Shown: positions 52,648 through 62,787 of the stretch, piece by piece
Position numbering within the stretch: the stretch's first letter is position 1
Layout: every line of letters begins with the position of its first letter
From: Occultella aeris
Lineage (GTDB): Bacteria; Actinomycetota; Actinomycetes; Actinomycetales; Beutenbergiaceae
Length of the DNA: 64,000 bases
Assembly: GCF_902703175.1 (NCBI RefSeq)
Contig: NZ_CACRYJ010000068.1
Location: forward strand, 1 to 64,000
Direction: 5' to 3'
Position numbers and translations under genes: made by a program
The notes under the pieces: model-generated
Databases searched by the model: none
Told to the model about the DNA's origin: nothing
Seen by the model: only the letters and a program-made list of their open reading frames with translations

Positions 52648-53598
52648 ATGACCGAGGCGACCGATCCCGCGCTGCCCCCGACCGTCCCGGAAGGCATCCC
52701 GCTGCTCGAGCGCGACACCCCGCCGGCCGAGGATGCCCGCCCCGAGGTGCTCATCATCACCGGCATGTCGGGCGCCGGGCGGAGCCGCACGGCGGCCGTG
52801 CTCGAGGATCTCGACTGGTACGTGGTGGACAACCTGCCGCCCAAGATGCTGCTTGCGCTCTCCGGGATGATGACCCAGGCCGACGGCGGCGTGCGTCGCC
52901 TCGCCGCCGTCGTGGACGTACGCAGCCGCGAGTTCTTCTCCGACCTGGTCCAGGTGCTCGCCGACCTGCGCACCCGGCAGGTGGACTACCGGATCGTGTT
53001 CCTGGACGCGGCCGACGAGGTGCTGGTCCGCCGGTTCGAGCAGGTGCGCCGCCCGCACCCGCTGCAGGGCGACGGCCGGATGCTCGACGGCATCGCACAG
53101 GAGCGCCGGCTCCTGGACCATCTGCGCTCGCGCGCCGACGTCGTGATCGACACCAGCGACCTGTCCGTGCACGATCTCGCCCGGCAGGTCCGGGACGTCG
53201 TCGCGGGGGAGGCCGGGGACCGCAGGATCCGGATCACCACCGTCTCGTTCGGGTTCAAGTACGGCCTGCCGCTGGACGCCGACCACGTCGTCGACGTGCG
53301 GTTCCTCTCGAACCCGTACTGGGTCACCGAGCTACGGCACCTGAACGGCAAGGACGAACCGGTGCGGGACTACGTGCTCGGCCTGCCCGGGGCGGAGGAG
53401 TTCGTCGAGCGGTACGTCGCAGCGATCGAACCCGTGCTCCAGGGCTACCTCACCGAGCAGAAGCCCTACGTCACGATCGCCGTGGGATGCACGGGCGGCA
53501 AGCACCGCTCCGTCGCCATCAGCGAGGCGATCGCCGCCCGGCTGCGGGAGGGCGGACAGAGCGTGCGCACCGTCCATCGTGATCTGGGCCGCGAATGA
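52648..53598 (+). CDS. rapZ: RapZ-family nucleotide-binding protein
   Basis: P-loop protein of about 316 aa: IITGMSGAGRSRTAAVLEDL (Walker A), YVVDNLPP, FLDAADEVLVRRFEQVRRPHPL, FGFKYGLPLDADHVVDVRFLSNPYW, and the C-terminal VAVGCTGGKHRSVAISE. In E. coli RapZ is an RNA adaptor controlling amino-sugar synthesis; in Gram-positives it binds nucleotides and its role is less clear. It is first in the conserved rapZ-yvcK-whiA cluster. ATG 52648 is chosen; the frame opens at 52621 inside uvrC. The stop overlaps the yvcK start. Confidence 0.95.
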   Translation: MTEATDPALPPTVPEGIPLLERDTPPAEDARPEVLIITGMSGAGRSRTAAVLEDLDWYVVDNLPPKMLLALSGMMTQADGGVRRLAAVVDVRSREFFSDLVQVLADLRTRQVDYRIVFLDAADEVLVRRFEQVRRPHPLQGDGRMLDGIAQERRLLDHLRSRADVVIDTSDLSVHDLARQVRDVVAGEAGDRRIRITTVSFGFKYGLPLDADHVVDVRFLSNPYWVTELRHLNGKDEPVRDYVLGLPGAEEFVERYVAAIEPVLQGYLTEQKPYVTIAVGCTGGKHRSVAISEAIAARLREGGQSVRTVHRDLGRE

Positions 53599-54602
53599 GG
53601 GCGACCGCTCCGGCCTGGCTGGGTGCCGCCCGCCCCGACGCCCTGCGTGTGGTTGCCCTCGGCGGCGGCCACGGACTCGCCGCGACGCTCGGCGCCCTCC
53701 GGCACGTGACCCGCGACGTGACCGCCGTGGTGACCGTGGCCGACGACGGCGGATCCTCCGGGAGGCTGCGCCAGGAACTCGGCGTGCTTCCACCCGGGGA
53801 CCTGCGGATGGCGCTGTCGGCGCTGTGTGATGAGTCCGAGTGGGGCCACATCTGGCGCGACGTCCTGCAGCACCGGTTCACGTCCGAGGGCCCGCTCGAC
53901 GGGCACGCGGTCGGGAACCTGCTGATCGTCGCCGTGTGGGAGCTGCTCGGGGACTCGGTGGCGGGCCTCGACCTGATCGGCCAGCTGCTCGGTTCCCGCG
54001 GCCGGGTGCTGCCGATGGCCTCCGTGCCACTGGAGATCGAGGCGGACGTGGAACTGCCGAACGGGCCCGCCGACCAGGCGACGCTCGTGCGCGGACAGAG
54101 CCGGGTCGCGGTGACCTCCGGCCGGGTCACGAAGGTCCGGCTGCTGCCCGAGGAACCGCCCGCGTGCACCGAGGCCGTCGCCTCGATCATGGGGGCCGAC
54201 TGGGTGATCCTCGGACCCGGCTCCTGGTACACGTCGGTGATGCCGCACCTGCTCGTGCCCGGGATCGCCCGAGCTCTGCACGAGACCTCCGCGCGGCTCG
54301 CGCTGACCCTCAACCTCTCCCCCCAGCAGGGCGAGACGGACGGCTTCAGTGCCGCGGACCACCTGCGGTCGCTACGCGAGTACGCGCCCGACCTGAGGGT
54401 CGACGTCGTGATCGCCGATCCGGGTGCCGTCGAGGACCTAGACGACCTCAGCGCCGCTGCCGAGGACGTCGGCGGCGCCATGCTGCTGCGCCAGGTCTCC
54501 GCGGGCGACGGCACCCCGCACCATGACACGTTGCGGCTCGCGGCCGCCTACCGTGATGCCTTCGACCGCTTCCTCTCCGACGTGGGGGAGCGGTCGCGAT
54601 GA
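53595..54602 (+). CDS. yvcK: YvcK/CofD-like gluconeogenesis factor
   Basis: Protein of 335 aa with the nucleotide-sugar binding opening [35 protein letters not shown] and [13 protein letters not shown]. The middle [15 protein letters not shown] and the later [15 protein letters not shown] are also conserved. YvcK binds UDP-GlcNAc and affects cell-wall precursor flow in Bacillus and mycobacteria (CuvA). It overlaps rapZ and whiA by 4 nt each. Confidence 0.95.
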   Translation: MRATAPAWLGAARPDALRVVALGGGHGLAATLGALRHVTRDVTAVVTVADDGGSSGRLRQELGVLPPGDLRMALSALCDESEWGHIWRDVLQHRFTSEGPLDGHAVGNLLIVAVWELLGDSVAGLDLIGQLLGSRGRVLPMASVPLEIEADVELPNGPADQATLVRGQSRVAVTSGRVTKVRLLPEEPPACTEAVASIMGADWVILGPGSWYTSVMPHLLVPGIARALHETSARLALTLNLSPQQGETDGFSAADHLRSLREYAPDLRVDVVIADPGAVEDLDDLSAAAEDVGGAMLLRQVSAGDGTPHHDTLRLAAAYRDAFDRFLSDVGERSR

Positions 54603-54619
54603 GTGGGAGGATGACCCTC

Positions 54620-55600
54620 ATGTCCCTGACGGCCGAGGTGAAGGATGAGCTGGCCCGGCTCCGCGTGGACAAGATGTCCGCGCGCAAGGCCGAGGTGGCG
54701 GCGACCCTGCGGTTCGCCGGCGGTCTGCACATCATCTCCGGACGGATCGTGATCGAGGCCGAGCTGGACACCGGCATCGCCGCACGCCGGCTCCGGCAGG
54801 CCATCCACGAGGTCTTCGGGCACACCAGCGAGGTGATAGTCGTCTCCGGCGGAGCGCTCCGGCGCGGGAACCGGTACGTGGTCCGCGTGGTCAAGGACGG
54901 CGAGGCGCTCGCGCGGCAGACCGGCCTGCTCGACTCAAGGGGGCGACCTGTGCGCGGCCTCCCGCCGCACGTCGTCAACGCGAGCCTCGGCGACGCCGTC
55001 GCCGCCTGGCGGGGCGCGTTCCTCGCCCACGGCTCCCTCACCGAGCCCGGCCGGTCCTCGGCCCTCGAGGTGACCTGCCCCGGCCCGGAAGCCGCTCTCG
55101 CACTTGTCGGCGCCGCCCGGCGCCTCGGCATCGGCGCGAAGGCCCGGGAGGTCCGCGGCGTGGACCGGGTCGTGATCCGCGACGGGGACGCCATCGGCGC
55201 CATGCTCACCCGGATGGGAGCCCATGACGCGGTGATGGCTTGGGAGGAACGGCGGATGCGCCGGGAGGTGCGGGGCACCGCGAACCGGCTCGCCAACTTC
55301 GACGACGCGAACCTGCGCCGCTCCGCACAGGCCGCCGTCGCCGCCGGTGCGCGCGTGGAGCGGGCCTTCGAGATTCTCGGTGAGGACGTCCCCGGGCACC
55401 TGCTCAAGGCCGGCCGGCTGCGGCTGGAGCACAAGGAGGCGAGCCTGGAGGAGCTCGGGCAGATCTCCGACCCGCCGCTGACGAAGGATGCCGTCGCCGG
55501 GCGGATCCGCCGGCTCCTGGCGATGGCCGACAAGAAGGCCGCGGAGCAGGGCATCCCGGACACCGAGAGCAACCTGACGCAGGACATGCTCGACATGTGA
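54620..55600 (+). CDS. whiA: sporulation/cell-division regulator WhiA
   Basis: DNA-binding protein of about 326 aa. The N-terminal domain resembles LAGLIDADG homing endonucleases without activity ([47 protein letters not shown]). The C-terminal HTH is [25 protein letters not shown], which recognises GACAC-type promoters. In Streptomyces it switches on division genes; it is also found in non-sporulating actinobacteria. ATG 54620 ([11 protein letters not shown]) is preferred because GGGAGG lies 9 nt upstream; ATG 54599 or 54611 are alternatives. Confidence 0.95.
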   Translation: MSLTAEVKDELARLRVDKMSARKAEVAATLRFAGGLHIISGRIVIEAELDTGIAARRLRQAIHEVFGHTSEVIVVSGGALRRGNRYVVRVVKDGEALARQTGLLDSRGRPVRGLPPHVVNASLGDAVAAWRGAFLAHGSLTEPGRSSALEVTCPGPEAALALVGAARRLGIGAKAREVRGVDRVVIRDGDAIGAMLTRMGAHDAVMAWEERRMRREVRGTANRLANFDDANLRRSAQAAVAAGARVERAFEILGEDVPGHLLKAGRLRLEHKEASLEELGQISDPPLTKDAVAGRIRRLLAMADKKAAEQGIPDTESNLTQDMLDM

Positions 55601-55666
55601 ACGCCCACCACCGTGGGACCTTCGGCACGGGAGCGGGGCCCTGGAGCGGGTGTACCTTTGGATCTG

Positions 55667-55707
55667 GTGAATGACCCACCATGAAGCAACAATCGAAGGG
55701 TCATCAC
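55667..55707. promoter_or_regulatory. inverted repeat upstream of gap
   Basis: GTGaATGACCC (55667-55677) is complementary to GGGTCAT-CAC (55698-55707), apart from one bulged A, with a 20-nt centre. It lies about 75-115 nt before the gap start and could be an operator or leader hairpin controlling glycolytic expression. Confidence 0.45.
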
Positions 55708-55764
55708 ACTCCCCACAAACTCGCGCGTGAGCGCGAAGACCGACAGACGCTATGCGCGCAGTGA

Positions 55765-56790
<1,026 letters not shown>

Positions 56791-56811
56791 CCCTCGCTCC
56801 GCTCATGATGG

Positions 56812-56839
56812 CGCCCGCGTACCGGTGTGTACGCGGGCG
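56812..56839 (+). terminator. hairpin between gap and pgk
   Basis: CGCCCGCGTAC (56812-56822) and GTACGCGGGCG (56829-56839) form a perfect 11-bp stem, loop 6 nt. As pgk follows closely on the same strand, partial termination or protection of gap mRNA is likely. Confidence 0.7.
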
Positions 56840-56896
56840 TCGTCATGTCCCGAACCGAACCACTCCCAGAAGGGATCCACGGGAACCGTGGCAACC

Positions 56897-58093
56897 ATGA
56901 AGACCATCTCCGACCTCGGCGACCTGCGCGGCAAGCGCGTGCTCGTCCGCTCCGACTTCAACGTGCCGCTGGACGGCACCACGATCACCGACGACGGCCG
57001 CATCCGTGCCGCCCTGCCCACCATCAAGACGCTGGTCGACGGCGGAGCGAAGGTCGTCGTGACGGCTCACCTCGGTCGCCCCAAGGGTGCGCCCGAGGAC
57101 AAGTACTCCCTCGCGCCGGTGGCGGCCCGCCTCGGTGAGCTGCTCGGCCAAGAGGTCGTCCTCGCGCCCGACACGATCGGCCCGGGTGCGCAGGCGGCTG
57201 TGGCCGCTGCCGCCGACGGCGACGTCGTGCTCCTGGAGAACATCCGGTTCGACCCACGCGAGACGTCCAAGGACGACGCCGAGCGCGGCGCGCTCGCGGA
57301 CGACCTCGCAACGCTGGCGGACGCCTACGTCTCCGACGGGTTCGGCGTCGTGCACCGCAAGCAGGCCAGCGTCTACGACGTCGCGACCAAGCTGCCCGCC
57401 GCCGTCGGCGGTCTCGTGCAGACCGAGATCGAGGCGCTGCGGCGCGCGACCGACAACCCGGAGCGGCCCTACGTCGTCGTCCTCGGCGGGTCCAAGGTCT
57501 CCGACAAGCTCGGCGTGATCGCGAACCTGCTCGGCAAGGCGGACCGCCTACTCATCGGCGGCGGCATGGTCTTCACCTTCCTCGCCGCCCAGGGGTACAG
57601 CGTCGGCAAGTCGCTGCTCGAGGAGGACCAGATCGAAACGGTCAAGGGCTACCTCGCCACGGCCGCCGAGAAGGGCGTGGACATCGTGCTGCCCACGGAC
57701 ATCATCGTGGCGCCCGAGTTCAAGGCGGATTCCCCGGCCACCGTCGTGCCCGCGAGCGAGATCCCCGACGACCAGATCGGGCTGGACATCGGCCCCGAGT
57801 CCGGTGCCGCGTTCGCCGCGGCGATCGCGTCAGCGAGGACCGTCGTCTGGAACGGCCCGATGGGCGTCTTCGAGTTCCCCGCGTTCGCCGGCGGTACGAA
57901 GGCCGTCGCGCAGGGCCTCGTCGACGCGACCGCGGCCGGCGCGTTCACCATCGTCGGTGGCGGTGACTCGGCGGCGGCGGTGCGTCAGCTGGACTTCGAC
58001 GAAGCCGGCTTCAGCCACATCTCCACCGGTGGCGGAGCCTCCCTCGAGTTCCTCGAGGGCAAGGTCCTGCCCGGCATCGACGTTCTCAACTGA
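56897..58093 (+). CDS. pgk: phosphoglycerate kinase
   Basis: ATP-forming glycolytic enzyme of 398 aa. [14 protein letters not shown] and LGRPKG bind 3-phosphoglycerate. [12 protein letters not shown] and [13 protein letters not shown] belong to the nucleotide domain, as does the C-terminal [15 protein letters not shown] 56897 is chosen as the family start; the frame upstream to 56825 runs through the intercistronic hairpin. tpiA follows after 35 nt. Confidence 0.97.
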   Translation: MKTISDLGDLRGKRVLVRSDFNVPLDGTTITDDGRIRAALPTIKTLVDGGAKVVVTAHLGRPKGAPEDKYSLAPVAARLGELLGQEVVLAPDTIGPGAQAAVAAAADGDVVLLENIRFDPRETSKDDAERGALADDLATLADAYVSDGFGVVHRKQASVYDVATKLPAAVGGLVQTEIEALRRATDNPERPYVVVLGGSKVSDKLGVIANLLGKADRLLIGGGMVFTFLAAQGYSVGKSLLEEDQIETVKGYLATAAEKGVDIVLPTDIIVAPEFKADSPATVVPASEIPDDQIGLDIGPESGAAFAAAIASARTVVWNGPMGVFEFPAFAGGTKAVAQGLVDATAAGAFTIVGGGDSAAAVRQLDFDEAGFSHISTGGGASLEFLEGKVLPGIDVLN

Positions 58094-58128
58094 CCCCGAC
58101 CGGACGAAGCAGGAAGGCGCCACCGAAG

Positions 58129-58926
58129 ATGGCAAAGAACCGCACCCCGCTGATGGCGGGGAACTGGAAGATGAACCTCGACCACCACGAGGCCACGCAC
58201 ACCGTCCAGAAACTGGCCTGGACCCTCAAGGACGCGAAGCACGACTTCAACGCCGTCGAGGTCGTGGTCTGCCCGCCGTTCACCGACCTGCGTTCGGTGC
58301 AGACCCTGGTCGACTCCGACAAGCTCGAGATCGGCTATGGCGCGCAGGACATCTCCGCGCACGCCAAGGGCGCCTACACGGGCGAGATCTCCGCGGCGAT
58401 GCTGGCCAAGCTCGGTGTGGGCTACGCCGTCGTCGGTCACTCGGAGCGCCGCCAGTACCACGCTGAGGACGACGCGCTCGTGGGTGCGAAGGCCAAGGCG
58501 GCGCTGGCCGCGGACATCATCCCGATCGTCTGCGTCGGCGAGGGCTTGGAGATCCGTCAGGCGGGCGAGCAGGTGGCCTACACCCTCGCCCAGGTGGACG
58601 GTGCCTTCGACGGGATCTCCGAGCAGGACGCCGCCCGCTCCGTGATCGCCTACGAGCCGGTCTGGGCGATCGGCACCGGCGAGGTCGCGACCCCGGAGGA
58701 CGCCCAGGAGGTCTGCGGCGCGATCCGTGGCCGGCTCGCCGAGTTGTACTCGGCCGAGGTCGCCGACGCCGTCCGGGTCCTCTACGGCGGCTCGGTGAAG
58801 TCCGGCAACGTGGCCACGATCATGGCCCAGCCGGACGTCGACGGCGCGCTCGTCGGTGGGGCGAGTCTCGACCCGACGGAGTTCGCCGCGATCGCGCGGT
58901 ACCAGTCCCACGACGTGGGTCTGTAG
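58129..58926 (+). CDS. tpiA: triosephosphate isomerase
   Basis: Enzyme of 265 aa interconverting dihydroxyacetone phosphate and glyceraldehyde 3-phosphate. Catalytic residues are visible: Lys in [10 protein letters not shown], His in VVGHSERRQ, Glu in [11 protein letters not shown]. The phosphate loop is [10 protein letters not shown]. It is third in the glycolytic operon, followed by a strong terminator. Confidence 0.97.
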   Translation: MAKNRTPLMAGNWKMNLDHHEATHTVQKLAWTLKDAKHDFNAVEVVVCPPFTDLRSVQTLVDSDKLEIGYGAQDISAHAKGAYTGEISAAMLAKLGVGYAVVGHSERRQYHAEDDALVGAKAKAALAADIIPIVCVGEGLEIRQAGEQVAYTLAQVDGAFDGISEQDAARSVIAYEPVWAIGTGEVATPEDAQEVCGAIRGRLAELYSAEVADAVRVLYGGSVKSGNVATIMAQPDVDGALVGGASLDPTEFAAIARYQSHDVGL

Positions 58927-58940
58927 GCAGGTGTGCGCGT

Positions 58941-58974
58941 CGGCGCGGGGGCAAGGCGTGAAGTCCCCGCGCCG
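58941..58974 (+). terminator. terminator of the gap-pgk-tpiA operon
   Basis: CGGCGCGGGG (58941-58950) and CCCCGCGCCG (58965-58974) form a perfect 10-bp stem with a 14-nt loop, 15 nt after the tpiA stop. A -10-like TAAACT (58981-58986) just after it probably serves secG. Confidence 0.75.
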
Positions 58975-59052
58975 ATCGCGTAAACTCACCGAGGGTTCCA
59001 AGGTTGTGCGCCGTCCGCGCATGCCCATAAGACGTGAGGAAGTACTGACGAC

Positions 59053-59298
59053 GTGACGGTAATGACCATCATCCTGCAGGTCCTGCTGGTGATGACCAGC
59101 GGCGTGCTGATCATGACGATCCTCATGCACAAGGGCAAGGGCGGTGGCCTCTCCGACATGTTCGGCGGTGGCATGTCCTCCAGCCTCGGTTCGTCCGGAG
59201 TGGCCGAGCGCAACCTCAACCGGATCACGATCGGCTCCGCCGTGATCTGGGGCGTTGTGGTCGTGCTGTTGGGTCTCATCCAGAAGTTCACGATCTGA
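59053..59298 (+). CDS. secG: preprotein translocase subunit SecG
   Basis: Small membrane protein of 81 aa. Two hydrophobic segments (IILQVLLVMTSGVLIMTIL and VIWGVVVVLLGLI) flank a Gly/Ser-rich loop with the conserved GGLSDMFGG. It stimulates SecYEG-dependent export. GTG 59053 or ATG 59062 can be the start; GAGGAAG lies upstream. Its position after tpiA is conserved in actinobacteria. Confidence 0.93.
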   Translation: MTVMTIILQVLLVMTSGVLIMTILMHKGKGGGLSDMFGGGMSSSLGSSGVAERNLNRITIGSAVIWGVVVVLLGLIQKFTI

Positions 59299-59313
59299 GC
59301 AGGGAGTCTTCAC

Positions 59314-59661
59314 GTGGCTGGTGGTAGTGCAATTCGAGGTTCGCGCGTCGGCGCCGGACCGATGGGCGAGGCCGAACGGGGAGACGCCGCACCGCGGGTG
59401 TGGATCTCCTACTGGTGCGCGTCGGGTCACGAGACCCGGCCGAGTTTCGCGCAGGAGCCCGGCATGGTGGTCCCGGAGACCTGGGACTGCCCACGCTGCG
59501 GGCTGCCCGCCGGTCAGGACCAGGCGAACCCGCCCTCGGCTCCCAAGAACGAGCCGTACAAGACCCACCTCGCGTACGTGAAGGAGCGTCGGACCGATTC
59601 CGACGGCGCCGCGCTCCTCGACGAGGCTCTCGCGGCGCTCCGCGCCCGCCGGGGCGGCTGA
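59314..59661 (+). CDS. rbpA: RNA polymerase-binding protein RbpA
   Basis: Actinobacteria-specific transcription factor of 115 aa that binds the principal sigma factor and RNA polymerase and stabilises open complexes. The zinc-binding core has the Cys/His set CASGHETRPSF and WDCPRCGLPAG. The C-terminal sigma-interaction domain is KTHLAYVKERRTDSDGAALL. GGGAG lies 8 nt before the GTG. It is 15 nt after secG, so probably co-transcribed. Confidence 0.95.
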   Translation: MAGGSAIRGSRVGAGPMGEAERGDAAPRVWISYWCASGHETRPSFAQEPGMVVPETWDCPRCGLPAGQDQANPPSAPKNEPYKTHLAYVKERRTDSDGAALLDEALAALRARRGG

Positions 59662-59766
59662 ACCGAAGCGAGCGGCCAGTCGAGCCCTGCTACTCGTGCG
59701 GGGCCCGACGGGCCCAGTGCCTGCGGCCGGCTCCGAGGTTGGCCCACCGCCCTGTTGTGGTGTGAC

Positions 59767-59790
59767 TCCGACGTACCTGGCACGTCGGAA
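59767..59790. terminator. hairpin between rbpA and the PH-domain operon
   Basis: TCCGACGT (59767-59774) pairs with ACGTCGGA (59782-59789), loop ACCTGGC. It lies between convergent genes and can act in both directions. Confidence 0.6.
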
Positions 59791-59807
59791 ACGCACCGTT
59801 CTCGCCA

Positions 59808-61409
59808 CTATGGCCGCCGGCCCACCTGGTCCCCACGGGCGCCGACACCCTCCGTGTCGGCGCCCATCGGTTCAGCCGCCATCAGGAACGGTCGCAGCAA
59901 CCCCGGCACGGCCTCATCGGCGAGTCCGAGACCGGTGGCCGATCCGACATCCACGACGGAGTACCTGCCGCGGCTCGCTGCGGTGGTGGCCGTCACGGTG
60001 AGCACGCCCACCCGGCGCTGGAAGACCGACTGCCGGATCCGCCAGCCGATGATCCCGGGCCGGGACAGCGACACGGTGCTCCGTCGGATGCTGCCGCGCC
60101 GGGCCACCAGGTGGTCGGGTGTGAGCGCGTGCCCGAGGCTGCGGGCGCCGTCCACGGCGACTGCGACCGCGATCATCGAGCCGACCACGGCGGCGACAAT
60201 GATGACCGACGTCCAGAACGCCGTCGGGCGTACCGTGAGCACCAGCATGCAGACCACGGCGACGAGCCCGACGATCACCAGGGCGGCCCGGAACAGGCGG
60301 CGGTTGCGTGCCGCGCGCGGGTGCGGGCGCAGGTCCGCCGGCAGCGGCACGCCGAGGATTCGTTCGGCCACTGCGAGGGGGACGTCCCGCGGTGATCCCG
60401 GCACCAGCGTGGCCGCGTCCTGCTTCTCCGCGTCCGCGCGCAGGCCGGTCGCCAGCACGTCCAGGCGCGCCGCGCCCGCGAGGCGGATGCCGAGCGGCTC
60501 CACGAGTTCGACGCCCCGGACCCGGGACTCCTCGAAGCTGGTCGAGCGGGACGTGAGCAGTCCGCGTCGGACCCGGAGCACGCCGTCGGCCCGTTCCAGC
60601 CGGTAGTTCCACCAGGACTCCAGTCCGAGCGCCGTCAGGCCGACCGCGCCGGCCACGACGAACACCACGCTGGCACCCAGGAGCGCGGGCCAGGCGCCGA
60701 ACCGGTCCGCGAGCGAGCGCGCCCACGTCACCGGCAGTTCGGGGACGCCGAACCACTCCGTGACCTGGAACACGGCGCCCGCCGCGCCGGCGGCGATCAG
60801 CAATGTGAAGACGGATATCGGGACGTACCGGATCCAGCGCGGGGACCAGACGGCCAGCGCCGTCTCGTCGGCCGGATCCGCGGCGGGGCCGGCGCGGCGG
60901 AGCAGGTCCGTGCGCAGGCGCTCGCCCTCGGCCCTGGCGACCGGGTCGAGCACGATCGACTGGCCCTCGCTCTCACTGACCTTCTCCCCGGTGCCGATGG
61001 ACAGGCGTACCAGCCCGAACGCCCGCAGCAGGATGTTGGCGGTCAGGTCCACGTTCCGGATTCGCTCCCGGGCCAGGGACCGGCGCCGCTTGAACAGGAT
61101 GCCGCTGTGCATCTCCAGGCGGGTGTCCGTGAGGCGGTACCGGGTGGTGCGCCAGCGCAGGTGGTCGGCGACGGCGGAGCCCGCCGTGATCAGCACGGTG
61201 CCGGCCACGCTCCAGGCGAGCGCGGCCGGGCCCGCGTCACTCTGTGCCCAGATCGGGACGACGATGAGGACCGAGCTTCCCGCGAAGATCGCGAACAGCA
61301 GGATGGCCGTGACGAGCGCGGTCCGGCGGTCGAGCGGGTGCCAGTCCTCAGGGTTCGGACCGCCGTCGGCCCCCGTGGGCGTGGGGGACTCCTCCTCGGG
61401 TGCGCTCAC
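59808..61409 (-). CDS. bacterial PH-domain membrane protein (YdbT-like)
   Basis: Protein of 533 aa. A 25-residue acidic N-terminus is followed by paired membrane helices (ALVTAILLFAIFAGSSVLIV; AWSVAGTVLITAGSAVA) and then repeated bPH2 domains. The three bPH2 units are marked by TTRYRLTDTRLEMHSGILFKRR (first), WWNYRLERADGVLRVRRGLL (second) and HLVARRGSIRRSTVSL (third), alternating with further helix pairs. E. coli and Bacillus YdbS/YdbT have the same layout; their function is unclear, with a link to membrane stress in Bacillus. The GTG start overlaps the upstream gene's stop. The last codons form a perfect 12-bp hairpin. Confidence 0.88.
   Translation of the reverse strand: MSAPEEESPTPTGADGGPNPEDWHPLDRRTALVTAILLFAIFAGSSVLIVVPIWAQSDAGPAALAWSVAGTVLITAGSAVADHLRWRTTRYRLTDTRLEMHSGILFKRRRSLARERIRNVDLTANILLRAFGLVRLSIGTGEKVSESEGQSIVLDPVARAEGERLRTDLLRRAGPAADPADETALAVWSPRWIRYVPISVFTLLIAAGAAGAVFQVTEWFGVPELPVTWARSLADRFGAWPALLGASVVFVVAGAVGLTALGLESWWNYRLERADGVLRVRRGLLTSRSTSFEESRVRGVELVEPLGIRLAGAARLDVLATGLRADAEKQDAATLVPGSPRDVPLAVAERILGVPLPADLRPHPRAARNRRLFRAALVIVGLVAVVCMLVLTVRPTAFWTSVIIVAAVVGSMIAVAVAVDGARSLGHALTPDHLVARRGSIRRSTVSLSRPGIIGWRIRQSVFQRRVGVLTVTATTAASRGRYSVVDVGSATGLGLADEAVPGLLRPFLMAAEPMGADTEGVGARGDQVGRRP
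59837..59865 (-). terminator. perfect hairpin inside the 3' end of the YdbT-like gene
   Basis: GGGCGCCGACAC (59837-59848) and GTGTCGGCGCCC (59854-59865) form a perfect 12-bp stem with a 5-nt loop, about 27 nt before the stop of the minus-strand gene. It is strong enough to be a terminator, oddly placed inside coding sequence. Confidence 0.5.
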
Positions 61410-61912
61410 GTCGCGTCGCCGGGGGTCGCGTTCGTGACGATCGTCAGCCCGTGCGCGATCTCGGCCGCCTGCTCGTCGTCGAGCCCGGCGATCGACACCG
61501 GGCCCGCCGCAGACGCCGTCGTGACCACCACGGTGGCGAGCCCGAACGCCCGCTGCAACGGCCCGCGGGTGGTGTCCACCGTCTGGATCCGGCTCATCGG
61601 CGCCACCCGCCAGGTCTGCCAGAAGTAGCCGGTGCGGGTGTAGACGGCGTGGGAGGTGACCTCCCACCGGTGCTTGGCGTACCACCACTTGGGCAGCGCC
61701 ACGGCGAGGGCTGCGCCGATCACGATCACGACTGCGGCCGGCCCGAGCAGCCAGACGCGGGCCGGCGCGATGATGATGCCGAGGATCACGAGGGGGAGTG
61801 CGATGACCGAGGTCCAGCAGATCGCGCTCCAGCGCCACCAGGCGACCACGCGGTGGTCGTACCGGTTCCGTGGCGGCCGCAGCTGCAGCACGGTCGTCTG
61901 CGGATCCGACAT
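61406..61912 (-). CDS. bacterial PH-domain protein (YdbS-like)
   Basis: Protein of 168 aa: two membrane helices (WWRWSAICWTSVIALPLVIL; VWLLGPAAVVIVIGAALAVAL) followed by one bPH2 domain with HRWEVTSHAVYTRTGYFWQTW and RIQTVDTTRGPLQRAFGLATVVV. It is the usual small partner of the YdbT-like protein encoded next. Start and stop codons overlap neighbours by 1-4 nt, giving a tight operon with the methyltransferase. Confidence 0.9.
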   Translation of the reverse strand: MSDPQTTVLQLRPPRNRYDHRVVAWWRWSAICWTSVIALPLVILGIIIAPARVWLLGPAAVVIVIGAALAVALPKWWYAKHRWEVTSHAVYTRTGYFWQTWRVAPMSRIQTVDTTRGPLQRAFGLATVVVTTASAAGPVSIAGLDDEQAAEIAHGLTIVTNATPGDAT

Positions 61913-62580
61913 CAGCGCACGTAGGCGAGCAGGATGCCGTCGTATCCCTTGCTCCCGACGGTCTGCAGGGCGGTTGCGTCGAGACGCTGCTCGGCGACCG
62001 CCGTCGCCACGGCATCGACCATGGTGCGCGTGCCCCGGACGTCCGGGCGGTCACTGTCGGGGTCGGCGACGGCGCCGCCGCGCACCACGTTGTCCACGAT
62101 GATCAGCCCGCCGGGCCGGGTCAGGCGCAACGCCCAGTCGAGGTAGCCCGGATTGTTCTGCTTGTCGGCGTCGACGAAGACCAGGTCGAACGGTGCGTCG
62201 ATGTCGGCGGCGACGCCCGGCAACGTGTCCAGGGCGGCCCCGACCCGCACCTCGACCAAGTCCTGCAGGCCGGCCCGCTCGATGTTCTCCCGGGCGATCC
62301 TGGCGTGCTCGGGGGAGTACTCCAGCGAGATGAGCCTGCCGTCCAGAGGAAGCGCCCGGGCCAGGTGGATCGCGGAGAATCCGAACAGGGTGCCGACCTC
62401 CAGGATGCGCCGGGCCGAGACGGTCCGGGCCAACACGCCGAGCAGCCCACCGAGCAGGTCGGAGACCTGGATCTGCGGGAGCTCGGAGCCGGCCGCGACG
62501 GCCTCGGTGAGGGCGTGGTCGCGAGGTCGGAGGCGGTCGGCGAAGTACCGGTCGACTTCTGTCCATCCTTCTGTGTCCAT
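61912..62580 (-). CDS. SAM-dependent O-methyltransferase (type 3, CCoAOMT-like)
   Basis: Protein of 222 aa. RILEVGTLFGFSAIHLARAL is motif I, LISLEYSPEHARIARENIERAG motif II, FDLVFVDADKQNNPGYLDW the metal-binding acidic motif, and GGLIIVDNVVRGG completes the pattern of cation-dependent catechol/caffeoyl-CoA O-methyltransferases. In bacteria the acceptors are mostly unknown phenolics. ATG 62580 is chosen; CAGGAT 6 nt upstream suggests a leaderless start. It is first in the operon with the two PH-domain genes. Confidence 0.9.
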   Translation of the reverse strand: MDTEGWTEVDRYFADRLRPRDHALTEAVAAGSELPQIQVSDLLGGLLGVLARTVSARRILEVGTLFGFSAIHLARALPLDGRLISLEYSPEHARIARENIERAGLQDLVEVRVGAALDTLPGVAADIDAPFDLVFVDADKQNNPGYLDWALRLTRPGGLIIVDNVVRGGAVADPDSDRPDVRGTRTMVDAVATAVAEQRLDATALQTVGSKGYDGILLAYVR

Positions 62581-62787
62581 GCCTCGATCCTGACAAACGG
62601 CGCCTGCCCTGACTAGGGGTGAGGGCGCATCCGCTACGGTGACGGTCGAGGGGAGTCGATGGGGCGATCTGCCCGCGCGGACCGCCGGAAAGCGCCCCCG
62701 TCGGTTGCGTTGAGTCGATAGCGTGCTCCCTGCGGGCGATCCTCGCCCTGTGCGAACACAGAACACGTTGCATCGAAGGGAGAACGG

